Assembly (NCBI RefSeq): GCF_002776695.1
Contig: NZ_LFJC01000003.1
Location: 5,390,091-5,454,090 of the forward strand
DNA from: Bradyrhizobium nitroreducens
GTDB taxonomy: Bacteria; Pseudomonadota; Alphaproteobacteria; Rhizobiales; Xanthobacteraceae
DNA length: 64,000 nt
Direction of reading: 5' to 3'
Positions 17,245 to 28,565 of the stretch are shown here, in pieces (position 1 is the stretch's first letter; each line of letters starts with the position of its first letter). A program made the position numbers and the translations under genes. The notes under the pieces are model-generated. The model did not search any database, was not told the DNA's origin, and worked only from the letters and a program-made list of their open reading frames with translations.

Positions 17245-18012
17245 ATGGCACGGCGCAAGCGCACGCTCGAGGTGGTGAGAAACGAGGACGACGGCGAGGG
17301 CAAGCCCTCCCGCCACAACCGTCTCAACTTCTTCGAGCTGGCCTACCTGAGGATCGAAGAGCTCCTGGTTCATTGCGAGCTCAAGCCCGGCCAGTTCATG
17401 ACGATGCTGGAATTGCAGCAGATCACCGGCTTCGGCCGCACGCCGGTGCATCACGCGGTCAATCGTCTCTCCGCAGATACGCTCATCATCATTCGACCGC
17501 GTCACGGTCTGCACATCGCGCCGATCGATCTTGCGCGCGAGCGCATGCTGCTCGGTCTGCGCCGCGACATGGAGCGTTTCGTGATCCGCCTTGCGGCCGA
17601 TCGCGCCAGCCTCTCGCATCGCAATCAGGCCCTGCATATCGAGCGTCTCCTGCGCGAGCGCCGCGCCAGCCTGACCCTCGACGAATTCAACCACATCGAC
17701 CGCCGCATCGACGCGCTGGTGCTGGAAGCCGCCGGCGAGCCGTTCCTGGTGCACACGCTGCGGCCGCTGCACACGCTGTACCGGCGCATCGGCTACATCC
17801 ACCACCGCTTCATGCCGGGGCAGGCCGATCTGTCGGGCACGATCGATCGACATCTCGCCATTCTCGCCGCGGTGGCCAGCCGGCGCGTCGAGGACGCGGT
17901 GAAGGCGAGCGACGGGCTGATCGACTACATGGGCGAGATATTCACGGGCATGGAGGCGGGGATCGACCCGCGCCTGCTCGATTGCAGCATCGAGCCGCTG
18001 CTCGGCACGTAG
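17245..18012 (+). CDS. GntR family transcriptional regulator (FCD-type)
   Basis: A 255-residue regulator with an N-terminal winged helix (about 28-95; PGQFMTMLELQQITGFGRTP) and an all-helical C-terminal effector domain of FCD type. The ATG follows GGGGAGGAC. It is divergent from the sugar-acid enzymes and 22 bases ahead of the MFS transporter gene, so it likely controls both. It probably binds the palindromes at 17118-17179 and responds to a sugar acid. The recognition helix and FCD metal-site histidines were not examined in detail. Confidence 0.88.
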   Translation: MARRKRTLEVVRNEDDGEGKPSRHNRLNFFELAYLRIEELLVHCELKPGQFMTMLELQQITGFGRTPVHHAVNRLSADTLIIIRPRHGLHIAPIDLARERMLLGLRRDMERFVIRLAADRASLSHRNQALHIERLLRERRASLTLDEFNHIDRRIDALVLEAAGEPFLVHTLRPLHTLYRRIGYIHHRFMPGQADLSGTIDRHLAILAAVASRRVEDAVKASDGLIDYMGEIFTGMEAGIDPRLLDCSIEPLLGT

Positions 18013-18034
18013 AGTTTTGAAGAGAGGACCAAGC

Positions 18035-19399
18035 ATGACAACGATGGCGATGCCACAACCGACCGCGAGCGAAGCTGCGGTCCGCTACCTCATCACCAAC
18101 TACAGTCCCAAGGGCAACAAGGTCGGCTGGCTGATGATGGCCTCGATCCTGGTCGAAGCCTGGGACCTCTATTCGATCGCCTTCGTGCTGATCTTCATCA
18201 AGGAGCAGTACAATCCCGATCCGCTGATGCTCGGCCTTGCCGCCGCGGGCACGCAGGGCGGCGCGCTGATCGGTGCGCTGCTCGGCGGCTGGCTCTCCGA
18301 CAAGATCGGCCGCCGCGTCATGTTCCTGGTGACGATGGTGATGTTCATCGTGCTGGCGCTGGCGCAGGCCTTCGTGCCCGATGTCACCTGGCTCATCGTG
18401 ATCCGCTTCCTGCTCGGCATCCCGCTCGGCTCGGACATCTCGACCGGCTACACCTACATCATGGAATCCATGGCAAAGGGCGAGCGCGAGGTCATGGGCA
18501 ACCGCTGGCAGTTCATGTTCGCCGTCGGCGAGGTGCTGACCATCGGCGTCATCGTGATCTTCCTGCTGCTCGACATCCACCACGAGACGCTGTGGCGCGT
18601 GACGCTCGGCCTCGGCGCGCTGCCGGCGCTGATCATCCTGGTGATGCGTCACGACGTGCCGGAGACGGCGGTGTGGCTGGTGCAGAAGGGGCGCTACCGC
18701 GAGGCCAAGCAGGTCGCGCGCGAGATGTTCAACGACAATCTCGACATGCTGCCGGACCAGGACGTGGTGGTTCCGAAGACCAGCACCCGCGCGTTCCTCG
18801 CCGACCTCAAGAAGGATCCGATCCGCTGGCGCGCCACGCTGTATGGCTGGATCGCCTGCTTTGCCCAGGCAAGCGAGTTCTCGACCTTTGCGTTCTACCT
18901 GCCGGTGCTGTTCGTGATGGTCGGCGTGTCGAGCGTGCTCGGCATCAATCTGGTGACGATGGCGCTGTTCTCCTTCGCTGCCCTGTCGGGGTGGGTTGGA
19001 CCGCTGCTGACGCCGAAGATCGGCCATCGCGGCATCGCGATCGCGGGCTTCTCGATCGTGCTGGTGTCGCTCCTGGTCGCCGCGTTTGCGCTCTACACCG
19101 ACAACAAGATGCTGCTGCCGTTCGCCGCCGCCGGCATGCTCTGGGGCCATTATTGGGACGCGTCGAACTGCATGACGATCCCGACCATGGTCGCCCGGCC
19201 GCAATATCGCGGCACCGCCAGCGGCTTCGCCTATATGTTCGTGAAGCTGCCGTCGTTCCTGGCGATCTTCCTGTTCCCGACGCTGTTCGCCGCGATCGGG
19301 CAGGCCAATGCCACGCTGTTCGTCGCGATCTTCCCGGTGATCGGATTGCTCGCCGCAATCTTCATCCTGCCGGAAGTCTACGGCTACGAGAACGACTGA
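18035..19399 (+). CDS. MFS transporter, sugar-acid or organic-acid type
   Basis: A 454-residue, 12-helix major facilitator. The conserved loop 2-3 motif is GGWLSDKIGRRV, and an RFLLGIPLGSD segment begins helix 4. The ATG at 18035 follows AGAGAGGA; an upstream TTG at 18017 is less likely. A central cytoplasmic loop of about 60 residues (around 215-275) separates the halves. It follows the GntR gene closely and faces the idonate/gluconate-type enzymes, so uptake of their substrate is the natural inference. Metabolite:H+ symport fits the family. Confidence 0.9.
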   Translation: MTTMAMPQPTASEAAVRYLITNYSPKGNKVGWLMMASILVEAWDLYSIAFVLIFIKEQYNPDPLMLGLAAAGTQGGALIGALLGGWLSDKIGRRVMFLVTMVMFIVLALAQAFVPDVTWLIVIRFLLGIPLGSDISTGYTYIMESMAKGEREVMGNRWQFMFAVGEVLTIGVIVIFLLLDIHHETLWRVTLGLGALPALIILVMRHDVPETAVWLVQKGRYREAKQVAREMFNDNLDMLPDQDVVVPKTSTRAFLADLKKDPIRWRATLYGWIACFAQASEFSTFAFYLPVLFVMVGVSSVLGINLVTMALFSFAALSGWVGPLLTPKIGHRGIAIAGFSIVLVSLLVAAFALYTDNKMLLPFAAAGMLWGHYWDASNCMTIPTMVARPQYRGTASGFAYMFVKLPSFLAIFLFPTLFAAIGQANATLFVAIFPVIGLLAAIFILPEVYGYEND

Positions 19400-19466
19400 C
19401 GAAGCGCCGCCCGGTCGCGGCTACGGCCGCGATCGGGTCCCGCTTCCGGAGGTTCCTGGCCAGTGA

Positions 19467-19703
19467 CTACGGGCTCAGGAAGACCGGATCGATTCCCATC
19501 CCGTGGCCGAGCAGGCCAAGGACCTGGAGCTGGGCGCTGTGCAGGTCGATCTCCACGATCGCAAACAGGGTCACCAGCACCACGACTGCGAGGAGCAGCA
19601 ATGGGTGGGACGTTTCCGCCCGGCTCTGGCCGGGTGCGATGAAGCTCTGATACGAGCGACGCAGGGAAAAGCTCCGTGGCAACGCCTTTGACCGGAACTG
19701 CAT
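19467..19703 (-). CDS. small membrane protein, function unknown
   Basis: A 78-residue protein whose ATG is preceded by AAGGAGG at ideal spacing, the strongest ribosome site in this part of the window. A basic, serine-rich N-terminus of about 33 residues is followed by one hydrophobic helix (PLLLLAVVVLVTLFAIVEI) and a short C-terminus. No family was recognised. The strong ribosome site argues that it is real. Confidence 0.5.
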   Translation of the reverse strand: MQFRSKALPRSFSLRRSYQSFIAPGQSRAETSHPLLLLAVVVLVTLFAIVEIDLHSAQLQVLGLLGHGMGIDPVFLSP

Positions 19704-19800
19704 GATGAACCTCCTTGCCGCGCCCTATGAGGTCGCGCGACAAGTTGAAGGATAGCTACTGCGACGGCGGCGGCATTGATGCGCCGCAAACACCGCGCGT

Positions 19801-21051
19801 TTACCGGATCGCCGCCGCCAAAGCCGCGATCAGCGCCGGCGGGGTTACCAGCATACCGAGCTTGAGGAAGGGCCAGGCGCCGACCTCGATCTTTTCCCGG
19901 CGGAGAGCGACCAGCCAGAGGATGGTGGCGAGCGATCCGGTCACCGACAGATTGGGGCCGAGATCGACGCCGATCAGGAGGGCGCTGACGACGGCCGCCG
20001 GCAGATGATCGCTGGCGGCAACCGAGCCGGCGACGAGGCCGACGGGCAGGTTGTTGGCGATGTTGTCGGCGAGCGCGGTTGCAATGCCGACGCTCCAGGC
20101 CGCCTGCGGTACCGATTGCGCCACCGCCTGATGCAGCAGCGCGCTGAGCTGCGCGATCACGCCGGTCTTGATCAGCGCCTCCACCATGACGAAGAGTCCG
20201 CCGACCAGCGGCAGCACGCTCCAGGACACGCCCCGCAGCACCGGCAATGGCGATTGCCGGCTGAGCAGCAGCACGATCACGGCCGTCACGCTGCCGCAGA
20301 TGAAGGTCGGCAGGCCGAGCTGCCTGTCCAGCGCCGACGCCGTGACCAGCACGAGTCCGATCGCGACGATGCCGATGGCCGTCAGCTTGCCGCCGCGGCC
20401 GAGCCTGGGATGCGGCACGCTGCGCGCAATCGTCTCGTCCTTCAGGGCGCGGTGCTGAGTCAGGCGCAGCACGATATAGGTGAGCAGGATCGAGGCCGCC
20501 GAAGGCAGGGCGAACAGGCGCAGCCATTCCGTCAGCTGCGGCATCCGCGCGCCGAACACGACGAGATTGGCGGGGTTGGAGATCGGCAGCACGAAGCTCG
20601 CAGCATTGGCGATGAAGGCGCAGACGAACAGATAAGGCAGCGGCTTGGCGCCGGCCGCGCGCGTGGCGGCATAGACCGCGGGCGTCAGCACTATCGCGGT
20701 GGCGTCGTTGGAGAGCAGCACGGTCACGAGCGTGCCGACGAGATAGATCAGCAGAAACAGCCGTTGCGGCGAGCCGGCTGCATATTCCACCGCGAGCGCG
20801 GCGAGATAGTCGAACAGGCCCTCCAGCCGCGCCAGCTCGGCGATCAGCATCATGCCGATCAGGAAGAGGTAGACGTCGACGCCTTTTTCGATGCCGGCAA
20901 GCGCATCCCGCCACGGCAGCAGGCCTGCCAGCACCAGGGCGCTCGCGCCGATCACGGCCCAGACGGCCTCGGGCAGGCGAAACGGCCGGATGATGACGCC
21001 TGCGGTGGCGACGACAATGATGCTCCAGGCCCAGATGGCGTCAGACGGCAC
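19801..21051 (-). CDS. ArsB/NhaD-superfamily anion or arsenite transporter
   Basis: A 416-residue carrier with about ten membrane helices. The two pseudo-symmetric motifs of the ion-transporter superfamily are visible: SNDATAIVLTP in the first half and LADNIANNLPVG in the second. A central loop lies around 210-225. The GTG at 21051 is chosen because AAGGAC precedes it; starting at 21138 would overlap the MFS gene. Related proteins export arsenite or exchange Na+/H+ or dicarboxylates. There is no arsR or arsC beside it, so arsenic is only one possibility. Confidence 0.85.
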   Translation of the reverse strand: MPSDAIWAWSIIVVATAGVIIRPFRLPEAVWAVIGASALVLAGLLPWRDALAGIEKGVDVYLFLIGMMLIAELARLEGLFDYLAALAVEYAAGSPQRLFLLIYLVGTLVTVLLSNDATAIVLTPAVYAATRAAGAKPLPYLFVCAFIANAASFVLPISNPANLVVFGARMPQLTEWLRLFALPSAASILLTYIVLRLTQHRALKDETIARSVPHPRLGRGGKLTAIGIVAIGLVLVTASALDRQLGLPTFICGSVTAVIVLLLSRQSPLPVLRGVSWSVLPLVGGLFVMVEALIKTGVIAQLSALLHQAVAQSVPQAAWSVGIATALADNIANNLPVGLVAGSVAASDHLPAAVVSALLIGVDLGPNLSVTGSLATILWLVALRREKIEVGAWPFLKLGMLVTPPALIAALAAAIR

Positions 21052-21076
21052 GTTCAGTCCTTGAGGTGAAATGAGG

Positions 21077-22351
21077 TCATTCGGCAGCGATAGCGGATGC
21101 CCGCGCCGCTGTCTCCCCCCGCCGGCGTGGGCCGCCATGTCGTGTCTCGGGCAGCGCGAGAAGGCAGATCACGGCGCCGATCGCGGCGACAACGCCGAGG
21201 GTGATGAACGCCGCGCTGTAGCCCGCGCCGACCACGACGAAGCCGGCCAGCGTCGTCGAAAGCGCGGCGCCGATGCTCTGGGCGGTGATGACGGCGCCCT
21301 GCGCGATATTGAAGCGGCCGGTGTTGCGCATGAGATCGGCGACGATGACGGGAAAGATCGCGCCAAAGATGCCGGCGCCGACGCCGTCGAGCAACTGCAC
21401 GCCGACCAGCCAGAACGGATTGTCCGAGAACGTGTAGAGGGCGCCGCGGATCGGCAGGATCAGCAAGGCAGCAAGGAAAAAGCGCTTGTGTCCCCATGTG
21501 TCGGCCTTGGCGCCAACCAGTATCGCAAACGGCACCATCACCAGTTGCGCCGCGACGATGCAGGCGGACATCAGGCTGGTGCCGAGATTCTTGTCCTGTA
21601 ACGCCAGCTTCTGCCCGACCAGCGGCAGCATCGCAGCGTTGGAGAGGTGAAACAGGAGCGCGCAGATGGCGAAGACGAGCAGCGGGCGGCAGGTCAGCAG
21701 CACCTTCAGCCCCGAAGGCTGTTCGTGTTGCTCGGCGTCATTCGCCCCGTCCAGCCCGCGCGCGAGATCGTGGTCGATCGCCCGTTCGGGAATGGCGAGG
21801 ATGCTGACGAGACTTGCGATGGCCATGCTGCCGAGCAAATAGAACACGACCGTCGGTCCGAACCAGTAGGCCGACAGTCCGGCCAGGCCCGCCGCGACGG
21901 CGTTGCCGGCATGGTTGAAGGTCTCGTTGCGGCCGATCCGTCTGGTGAAGGCGCGATGTCCGAAAATGCCGAGTGAAACGGCGGCGATCGCCGGCGGAAA
22001 AATGACGCCGGCCGCTTGCGCGATCCCTTGCGAGATCGCGACCGGCAGGAAGCTCGGGAGCCACGGCAGCGACAACGACGCGAGAGTCACGAGGATCGCG
22101 GCGACCGCCATCACCGTCCGCTTCGCGCGGGTCGCGTCGACCAGGGCGCCGGCCGGCGTCTGCGCGACGATGCCGGCGATGGTCGCGACCGACATCACGA
22201 GGCCGATCCGCGCCTCGTCCCAGTGCTGCTCGGTGAGGAGGTAGACGGCGAGGTAAGGGCCGAGCCCGTCGCGGACGTCGGCGAGGAAGAAGTTGGCCGC
22301 ATCCAGCGCGCGGCCGGCCTGCCTTGCCTGATCGGGGTTTTCGCTCGGCAT
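21077..22351 (-). CDS. MFS transporter
   Basis: A 424-residue major facilitator with 12 predicted helices. The loop 2-3 motif is weak (GALVDATRAKR), and a long charged central loop lies around residues 190-215. The C-terminus is basic and alanine-rich. It runs into the ArsB-like carrier gene with a 25-base gap and may be co-transcribed with it. The sequence resembles drug/arabinose-efflux-type MFS members, but no substrate can be given. A hairpin-rich dispersed repeat lies between its start and the neighbouring kinase's stop. Confidence 0.88.
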   Translation of the reverse strand: MPSENPDQARQAGRALDAANFFLADVRDGLGPYLAVYLLTEQHWDEARIGLVMSVATIAGIVAQTPAGALVDATRAKRTVMAVAAILVTLASLSLPWLPSFLPVAISQGIAQAAGVIFPPAIAAVSLGIFGHRAFTRRIGRNETFNHAGNAVAAGLAGLSAYWFGPTVVFYLLGSMAIASLVSILAIPERAIDHDLARGLDGANDAEQHEQPSGLKVLLTCRPLLVFAICALLFHLSNAAMLPLVGQKLALQDKNLGTSLMSACIVAAQLVMVPFAILVGAKADTWGHKRFFLAALLILPIRGALYTFSDNPFWLVGVQLLDGVGAGIFGAIFPVIVADLMRNTGRFNIAQGAVITAQSIGAALSTTLAGFVVVGAGYSAAFITLGVVAAIGAVICLLALPETRHGGPRRRGETAARASAIAAE

Positions 22352-22386
22352 CGGTTGCTCGGTCGTCGTTGCGTCAATCAGCGCGC

Positions 22387-22570
22387 GCCAAGCACTCCGC
22401 TGTCGTCCCGGACAAGCGTCAGCGCAGATCCGGGATCCATAACCACAGGATGAAGTTTGGCGAAGATGGTCGGTTACCAGCTCACGCTACAACGTCCGTC
22501 TCGGAGTATGGGTCCCGGATCGGCGCGCGCTTTTTGCGCGCTTGTCCGGGACGACAGCGGGGTGCTTGGC
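22387..22570. repeat. dispersed intergenic repeat with 32-base inverted ends
   Basis: The ends 22387-22418 and 22539-22570 are inverted copies of each other with a single mismatch (core GCTGTCGTCCCGGACAAGCG). A second nested arm pairs about 22427-22441 with 22507-22521 (GATCCGGGATCC-type). The 184-base unit would fold into a long hairpin. Motifs like CGTCCCGGACAAGCG recur in Bradyrhizobium intergenic DNA by general knowledge; copy number was not checked. Confidence 0.75.
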
Positions 22571-22576
22571 TCACAC

Positions 22577-25042
22577 TTACCTTGCCACCGACAGCTTCTC
22601 CGATATCGCCTTGCGCAGGATGCGCGAGAGCGATTCCACCGAATATGGCTTCTGGATCAGTTCGAAACCGCGATGGGCGTTTTCGGCCAAGACATTGCTG
22701 TAGCCGGACGTGAGCACGACGGGCAGGCCGGGATAGCGCTCGCGGATGATGCCGGCGAGCTCGACGCCGTTCATGCCGGGCATGATGACGTCGGAGAAGA
22801 CGAGGTCGACGGCGAATTCGTTCTCGCCGAGGATGGCAAGCGCGGCATTGGCATTGGCGACGCGGCGGACGACATAGCCGAGATCTTCCAGCAGCTCGGT
22901 CGAGAACTGGCCGACATCGTCATTGTCCTCGACCACGAGCACGCGGTAGCCGCGCCCGGTGGTGGCGGCCTCGCTGGTCAGCGCCGCGGCCTCCTTCTCG
23001 GCGGCCGGGCTCTGGGCTTGCGGCAGGTAGATGGTGAACGTCGCGCCTTCGCCTTGCGTGCTCGTGACCGCGATGTCGCCCTCGGACTGTTTTGCGAAGC
23101 CGAAGGCCTGGCTGAGGCCGAGGCCGGTGCCCTTGCCGACCTCCTTGGTGGTGAAGAACGGCTCGAAGATCGAATCGAGATGGTCCGGGGCGATGCCGCT
23201 GCCGGTGTCGGTGACGGAGATGGCGACATAGTCGCCGCCGCGCGCCGATTGCGCGCGCAGGCTCGGGATGCCCTGCACCTTGCGTACGGCGATGGTGAGG
23301 CGGCCTTCGCCGTCCATGGCGTCGCGGGCGTTGATGGCGAGGTTGATCAGCGCGGTCTCGAACTGGGCGATGTCGGCGACGGTGAAGCAGTCGGCATCGT
23401 GGATTTCCACCGCGATTTCGATCCGGCCGCCGACCAGTGGCCGGACCAGTTGCGCGACGCCCTCGACCTGGCTGCCGACGTTGAAGATCTGGGGTTTCAG
23501 CGGCTGCCGGCGCGCGAATGCCAGCAGCTGGGCCGTCAGCTTGGAGGCACGCTCGACCGTGTCGGAGATGGCGTCGACATAGCGGCGGCGGCGCTCCTCC
23601 GGCAGCTCGCGACGGCGCAGGAAATCGGTGGCCGAGCGGATGATGGTAAGGAGATTGTTGAAGTCGTGCGCGACACCGCCGGTGAGCTGGCCGATCGCCT
23701 CCATCTTCTGCGATTGCCGCAGCGCTTCCTCGCCGCGGCGGCGCTCGGTGATGTCGACGGCTTCAGGGACGGCGCCGGTGATGTTGCCGTGGCGATCGAG
23801 CACGGGGCGCATGCCGAAGTCGAAATCGCGCTCGCCGATGGGGAGGCGCAGACGCATCTCCAGCCGCACGGCCTCACCCTTGAGCACGGTGTGAAAGGCC
23901 TCGTGCACCAGCGCGCTCATGCCCTCCGTCGCGCTGAACCAGGGTGTCTCCCACAGCGGCTTGCCGATCACGTCCGAAGAGCTCGCCTTGATGCCGTCGA
24001 GCGCGGTCTTGTTGGCGTAGAGCAGTTCGCCCTTCAGATTGACCAGGCCCTGATACTGGTTGCTGGTCTCCAGGATCGCGCGCAGCCGCGCCTCGTTGGA
24101 TTCGAGCTCGGCGGTGCGCTCGGCGATGCGCTCTTCCAGCGTCTCGTTGAGCCGCCTCAGCTCGATCTCCGCCTGCTTGGCGACGGTGATGTCGTGGGCG
24201 ACGCCGATGAAGCCGATATGCTTGCCGGTCGGGTCCCAACGCGGCTGCGATTCCGAGCGAAGCCAGCGCCATTCGCCGCTGGCGTTCTTGTAACGCGCTT
24301 CCAGCACGAAGGGCTTGAGCGAAGCTTCGCCCTGCACGGATTGCTGCAGCACATGCGGCAGGTCGTCCGGATGCAGCACCTTGCGCCAGTCGAAATCGAT
24401 GGCCTCCTCGTAGGGCAGGCCGACGAAGTCGACATAGGCCTGATTGGCGAAGGATCGCTTGCGGTCGAGCTTTGTGACCCAGATCGGCACCGGTGCGCTG
24501 TCGGCGATCAGCCGAAACCGCTCCTCGCTCTCGCGCAGGGTCTCGCGCGCGAGCATCTGGTCGGTGATGTCGATATGGGCGCCGACCAGGCGGATGGCGC
24601 GGCCATCCGTGCCGCGCTCGATCTTGGCGACGACCCGGATCCAGCGGGTCTCGCCGTCATTGGGGCGGATGATGCGGTATTCGGCGGTGTAGTCCTCGCT
24701 GGTGCCGGCGAGCGCATCGATGAAGTGCTTGACGGTGGCTTCGCGGTCGTCGGGATGGATACGGTTGACCCAGTCCTCGTGCGACTCCCCGGCCGCTTCC
24801 GGCGGCAGGCCGTGGAGCATCAGATATTCGGGCGAGCGGTGGTTCTTGAAGCCTTCGCGGAAGTCTACCTCGAGGCCGCCGACCTTGCCGATGCGCTGGA
24901 TGCGCGCCAGCTCGGCCTCGCGCTCCTGGAGCGCGCGATAGGCGTTGTCGCGCTCGCGCGCGACGTCCTCGAGGTATTGGCGCAGCCTTTCGGCGGCGAT
25001 GGTCTCGGGCAAGGGATCGTTCAAGGCATCGGCCGTTGTCAT
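22577..25042 (-). CDS. PAS-domain hybrid sensor histidine kinase
   Basis: A soluble hybrid kinase of about 821 residues. A short coiled-coil N-terminus (10-45) is followed by three PAS/PAC units to about residue 420. Next come HisKA with GGVAHDFNNLLTIIRS, a HATPase domain (DTGSGIAPDHLDSIFEPFF; GTGLGLSQAFGF) and a C-terminal receiver with its aspartate in VFSDVIMPGMNG. No membrane segment is seen, so it senses a cytosolic cue. The ATG at 25042 is preferred; a GTG four codons upstream is also possible and neither has a clear ribosome site. No partner regulator is adjacent. Confidence 0.9.
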   Translation of the reverse strand: MTTADALNDPLPETIAAERLRQYLEDVARERDNAYRALQEREAELARIQRIGKVGGLEVDFREGFKNHRSPEYLMLHGLPPEAAGESHEDWVNRIHPDDREATVKHFIDALAGTSEDYTAEYRIIRPNDGETRWIRVVAKIERGTDGRAIRLVGAHIDITDQMLARETLRESEERFRLIADSAPVPIWVTKLDRKRSFANQAYVDFVGLPYEEAIDFDWRKVLHPDDLPHVLQQSVQGEASLKPFVLEARYKNASGEWRWLRSESQPRWDPTGKHIGFIGVAHDITVAKQAEIELRRLNETLEERIAERTAELESNEARLRAILETSNQYQGLVNLKGELLYANKTALDGIKASSSDVIGKPLWETPWFSATEGMSALVHEAFHTVLKGEAVRLEMRLRLPIGERDFDFGMRPVLDRHGNITGAVPEAVDITERRRGEEALRQSQKMEAIGQLTGGVAHDFNNLLTIIRSATDFLRRRELPEERRRRYVDAISDTVERASKLTAQLLAFARRQPLKPQIFNVGSQVEGVAQLVRPLVGGRIEIAVEIHDADCFTVADIAQFETALINLAINARDAMDGEGRLTIAVRKVQGIPSLRAQSARGGDYVAISVTDTGSGIAPDHLDSIFEPFFTTKEVGKGTGLGLSQAFGFAKQSEGDIAVTSTQGEGATFTIYLPQAQSPAAEKEAAALTSEAATTGRGYRVLVVEDNDDVGQFSTELLEDLGYVVRRVANANAALAILGENEFAVDLVFSDVIMPGMNGVELAGIIRERYPGLPVVLTSGYSNVLAENAHRGFELIQKPYSVESLSRILRKAISEKLSVAR

Positions 25043-25275
25043 GCGGGAGCGCACGTGCCAGACCGATATTCACACAGACGGAGCGTGATGACCATTGCTT
25101 AGAGGAAATAGGCTGCCCGGAAAGGCCGGCGGCGAGCCGGAGCGAGGAAACTGCGATCAGGCAACGCCCGGTCTGGCATTTTGTTCCTGACATTGGAACG
25201 ATGCGCCCGCGGAGGCGTCTTCGCGAGGCGCCACGACGTCCATCGATAAGACTCTCTTTTCGAAGAGGATAAATC

Positions 25276-26358
25276 TTGAAGCTGTTTGTCTGCCAGTCCT
25301 GCGGCAACGTCCTCTATTTCGAGAACCGCGCCTGCGAACGGTGCGGCCACCGCGTCGCCTTCCTGCCCGAGAAGGAGACGATGTCGGCGATCGAGCCCGA
25401 CGGAGAGGCCTGGAAGGTATTGGCCGGCAAGGGCGAGAGCCGGATGCTGTGCCGGAATGCCGAGTACGATGCCTGCAACTGGCTGACGGATCCAGGCGAG
25501 GGCAATGGCTATTGCCGCGCCTGCCGCCACAACGGCATCGTCCCGGATCTGTCGGACCCCGCCCAGCTTGCCGGCTGGCGCGAGCTGGAGGTGGCGAAAC
25601 ACCGTCTGTTCTATTCCCTGATCCGCTGGAAGCTGCCGCTCCGGACCCGGCAAGACGACCCCGAGCATGGTCTGATCTTCAATTTCCTCGCCGACGATCC
25701 GCAGAGCGGCGAGAGGGTCATGACCGGCCACGACAACGGCCTGATCACGATTGCACTCACGGAGACCGACGACATCGAGCGCGAGCGGCGCAGGCTCGAG
25801 ATGGGCGAGCCCTATCGGACGCTGCTCGGGCATTTTCGCCACGAGGTCGGGCACTATTTCTGGGACGTGCTGGTGCAGGGCGGCGGCAAGCTCGATGAAT
25901 GCCGCGCGGTATTCGGCGACGATTCCGCCGATTACGGCCAGGCCCTGCAGCGTCACTATGCCGAAGGCGCGCCGCCGGACTGGCAGCAGAACTACGTCTC
26001 GGCCTACGCCACCATGCACCCCTGGGAAGACTTCGCCGAGACCTGGGCGCATTACCTCCACATCGTCGACACCCTGGAGATGACCGGCGAGTTCGGCATG
26101 GAGGTGCGGCCCAAGGTCGACCGCGACGGGGAGTTGACGGCGCGTATCCGTTTCAACCCCTATGAGGCCAGGGACGTTCAGGCGCTGATTGACGCATGGC
26201 TGCCCTTCACCTTCGCCATGAACAGCGTCAACCGCGCCATGGGCGCGCGCGACCTCTATCCCTTCATCCTGTCGCAGGCCGTGGTCGCCAAGCTGAGGTT
26301 CATTCATGGCCTGGTCCGGGACGTCGCCAAGTCCATGTCGAGGTCCGGGAAGCCGTAG
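25276..26358 (+). CDS. putative zinc-binding metallopeptidase with N-terminal zinc ribbon
   Basis: A 360-residue protein of the Peptidase_Mx-like family. An N-terminal zinc ribbon shows CQSCG (6-10) and CERCG (20-24), with further cysteines in CRNAEYDACNW and CRACRH. The protease motif HEVGHYFWD gives the HExxH zinc site, and WEDFAETWAHYLH may give the third ligand. Translation appears to start at a TTG with AAGAGGAT seven bases ahead. It has no signal peptide. Cellular substrates of the family are not known. Confidence 0.85.
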   Translation: MKLFVCQSCGNVLYFENRACERCGHRVAFLPEKETMSAIEPDGEAWKVLAGKGESRMLCRNAEYDACNWLTDPGEGNGYCRACRHNGIVPDLSDPAQLAGWRELEVAKHRLFYSLIRWKLPLRTRQDDPEHGLIFNFLADDPQSGERVMTGHDNGLITIALTETDDIERERRRLEMGEPYRTLLGHFRHEVGHYFWDVLVQGGGKLDECRAVFGDDSADYGQALQRHYAEGAPPDWQQNYVSAYATMHPWEDFAETWAHYLHIVDTLEMTGEFGMEVRPKVDRDGELTARIRFNPYEARDVQALIDAWLPFTFAMNSVNRAMGARDLYPFILSQAVVAKLRFIHGLVRDVAKSMSRSGKP

Positions 26359-26375
26359 GTGGTCCGTAGGTGGTC
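26354..26375 (+). repeat. short tandem repeat across a stop codon
   Basis: The 11-base unit CGTAGGTGGTC is repeated twice head to tail, and the first copy contains the TAG stop of the metallopeptidase gene. It may be a recent local duplication. No function is implied. Confidence 0.5.
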
Positions 26376-26541
26376 CGAGGGCTCGTCAGGCCGGTTTCGG
26401 TCTTGCGCTGGTACGCCAGACGGCCCGGATTTAGACCGTTGCCTCCGGCCGATTTTGATGTACCACGGGAGCCACACGGCCCTCCCATAGGCCCCAACGG
26501 CCGGGGAAGGGTCCCGCCCAAGGTCGAGACTCAAGAAAAGC

Positions 26542-28557
<2,016 letters not shown>

Positions 28558-28565
28558 GTCAGCCC

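Noticed and set aside
25040..25062. Sigma-54 promoter (TGGCACG) before the PAS kinase
   Set aside because: The -12 TTGC element is missing at the required spacing.
22457..25102. An 881-codon open frame on the plus strand
   Set aside because: It is the complement of the PAS hybrid kinase, with shadow composition only.
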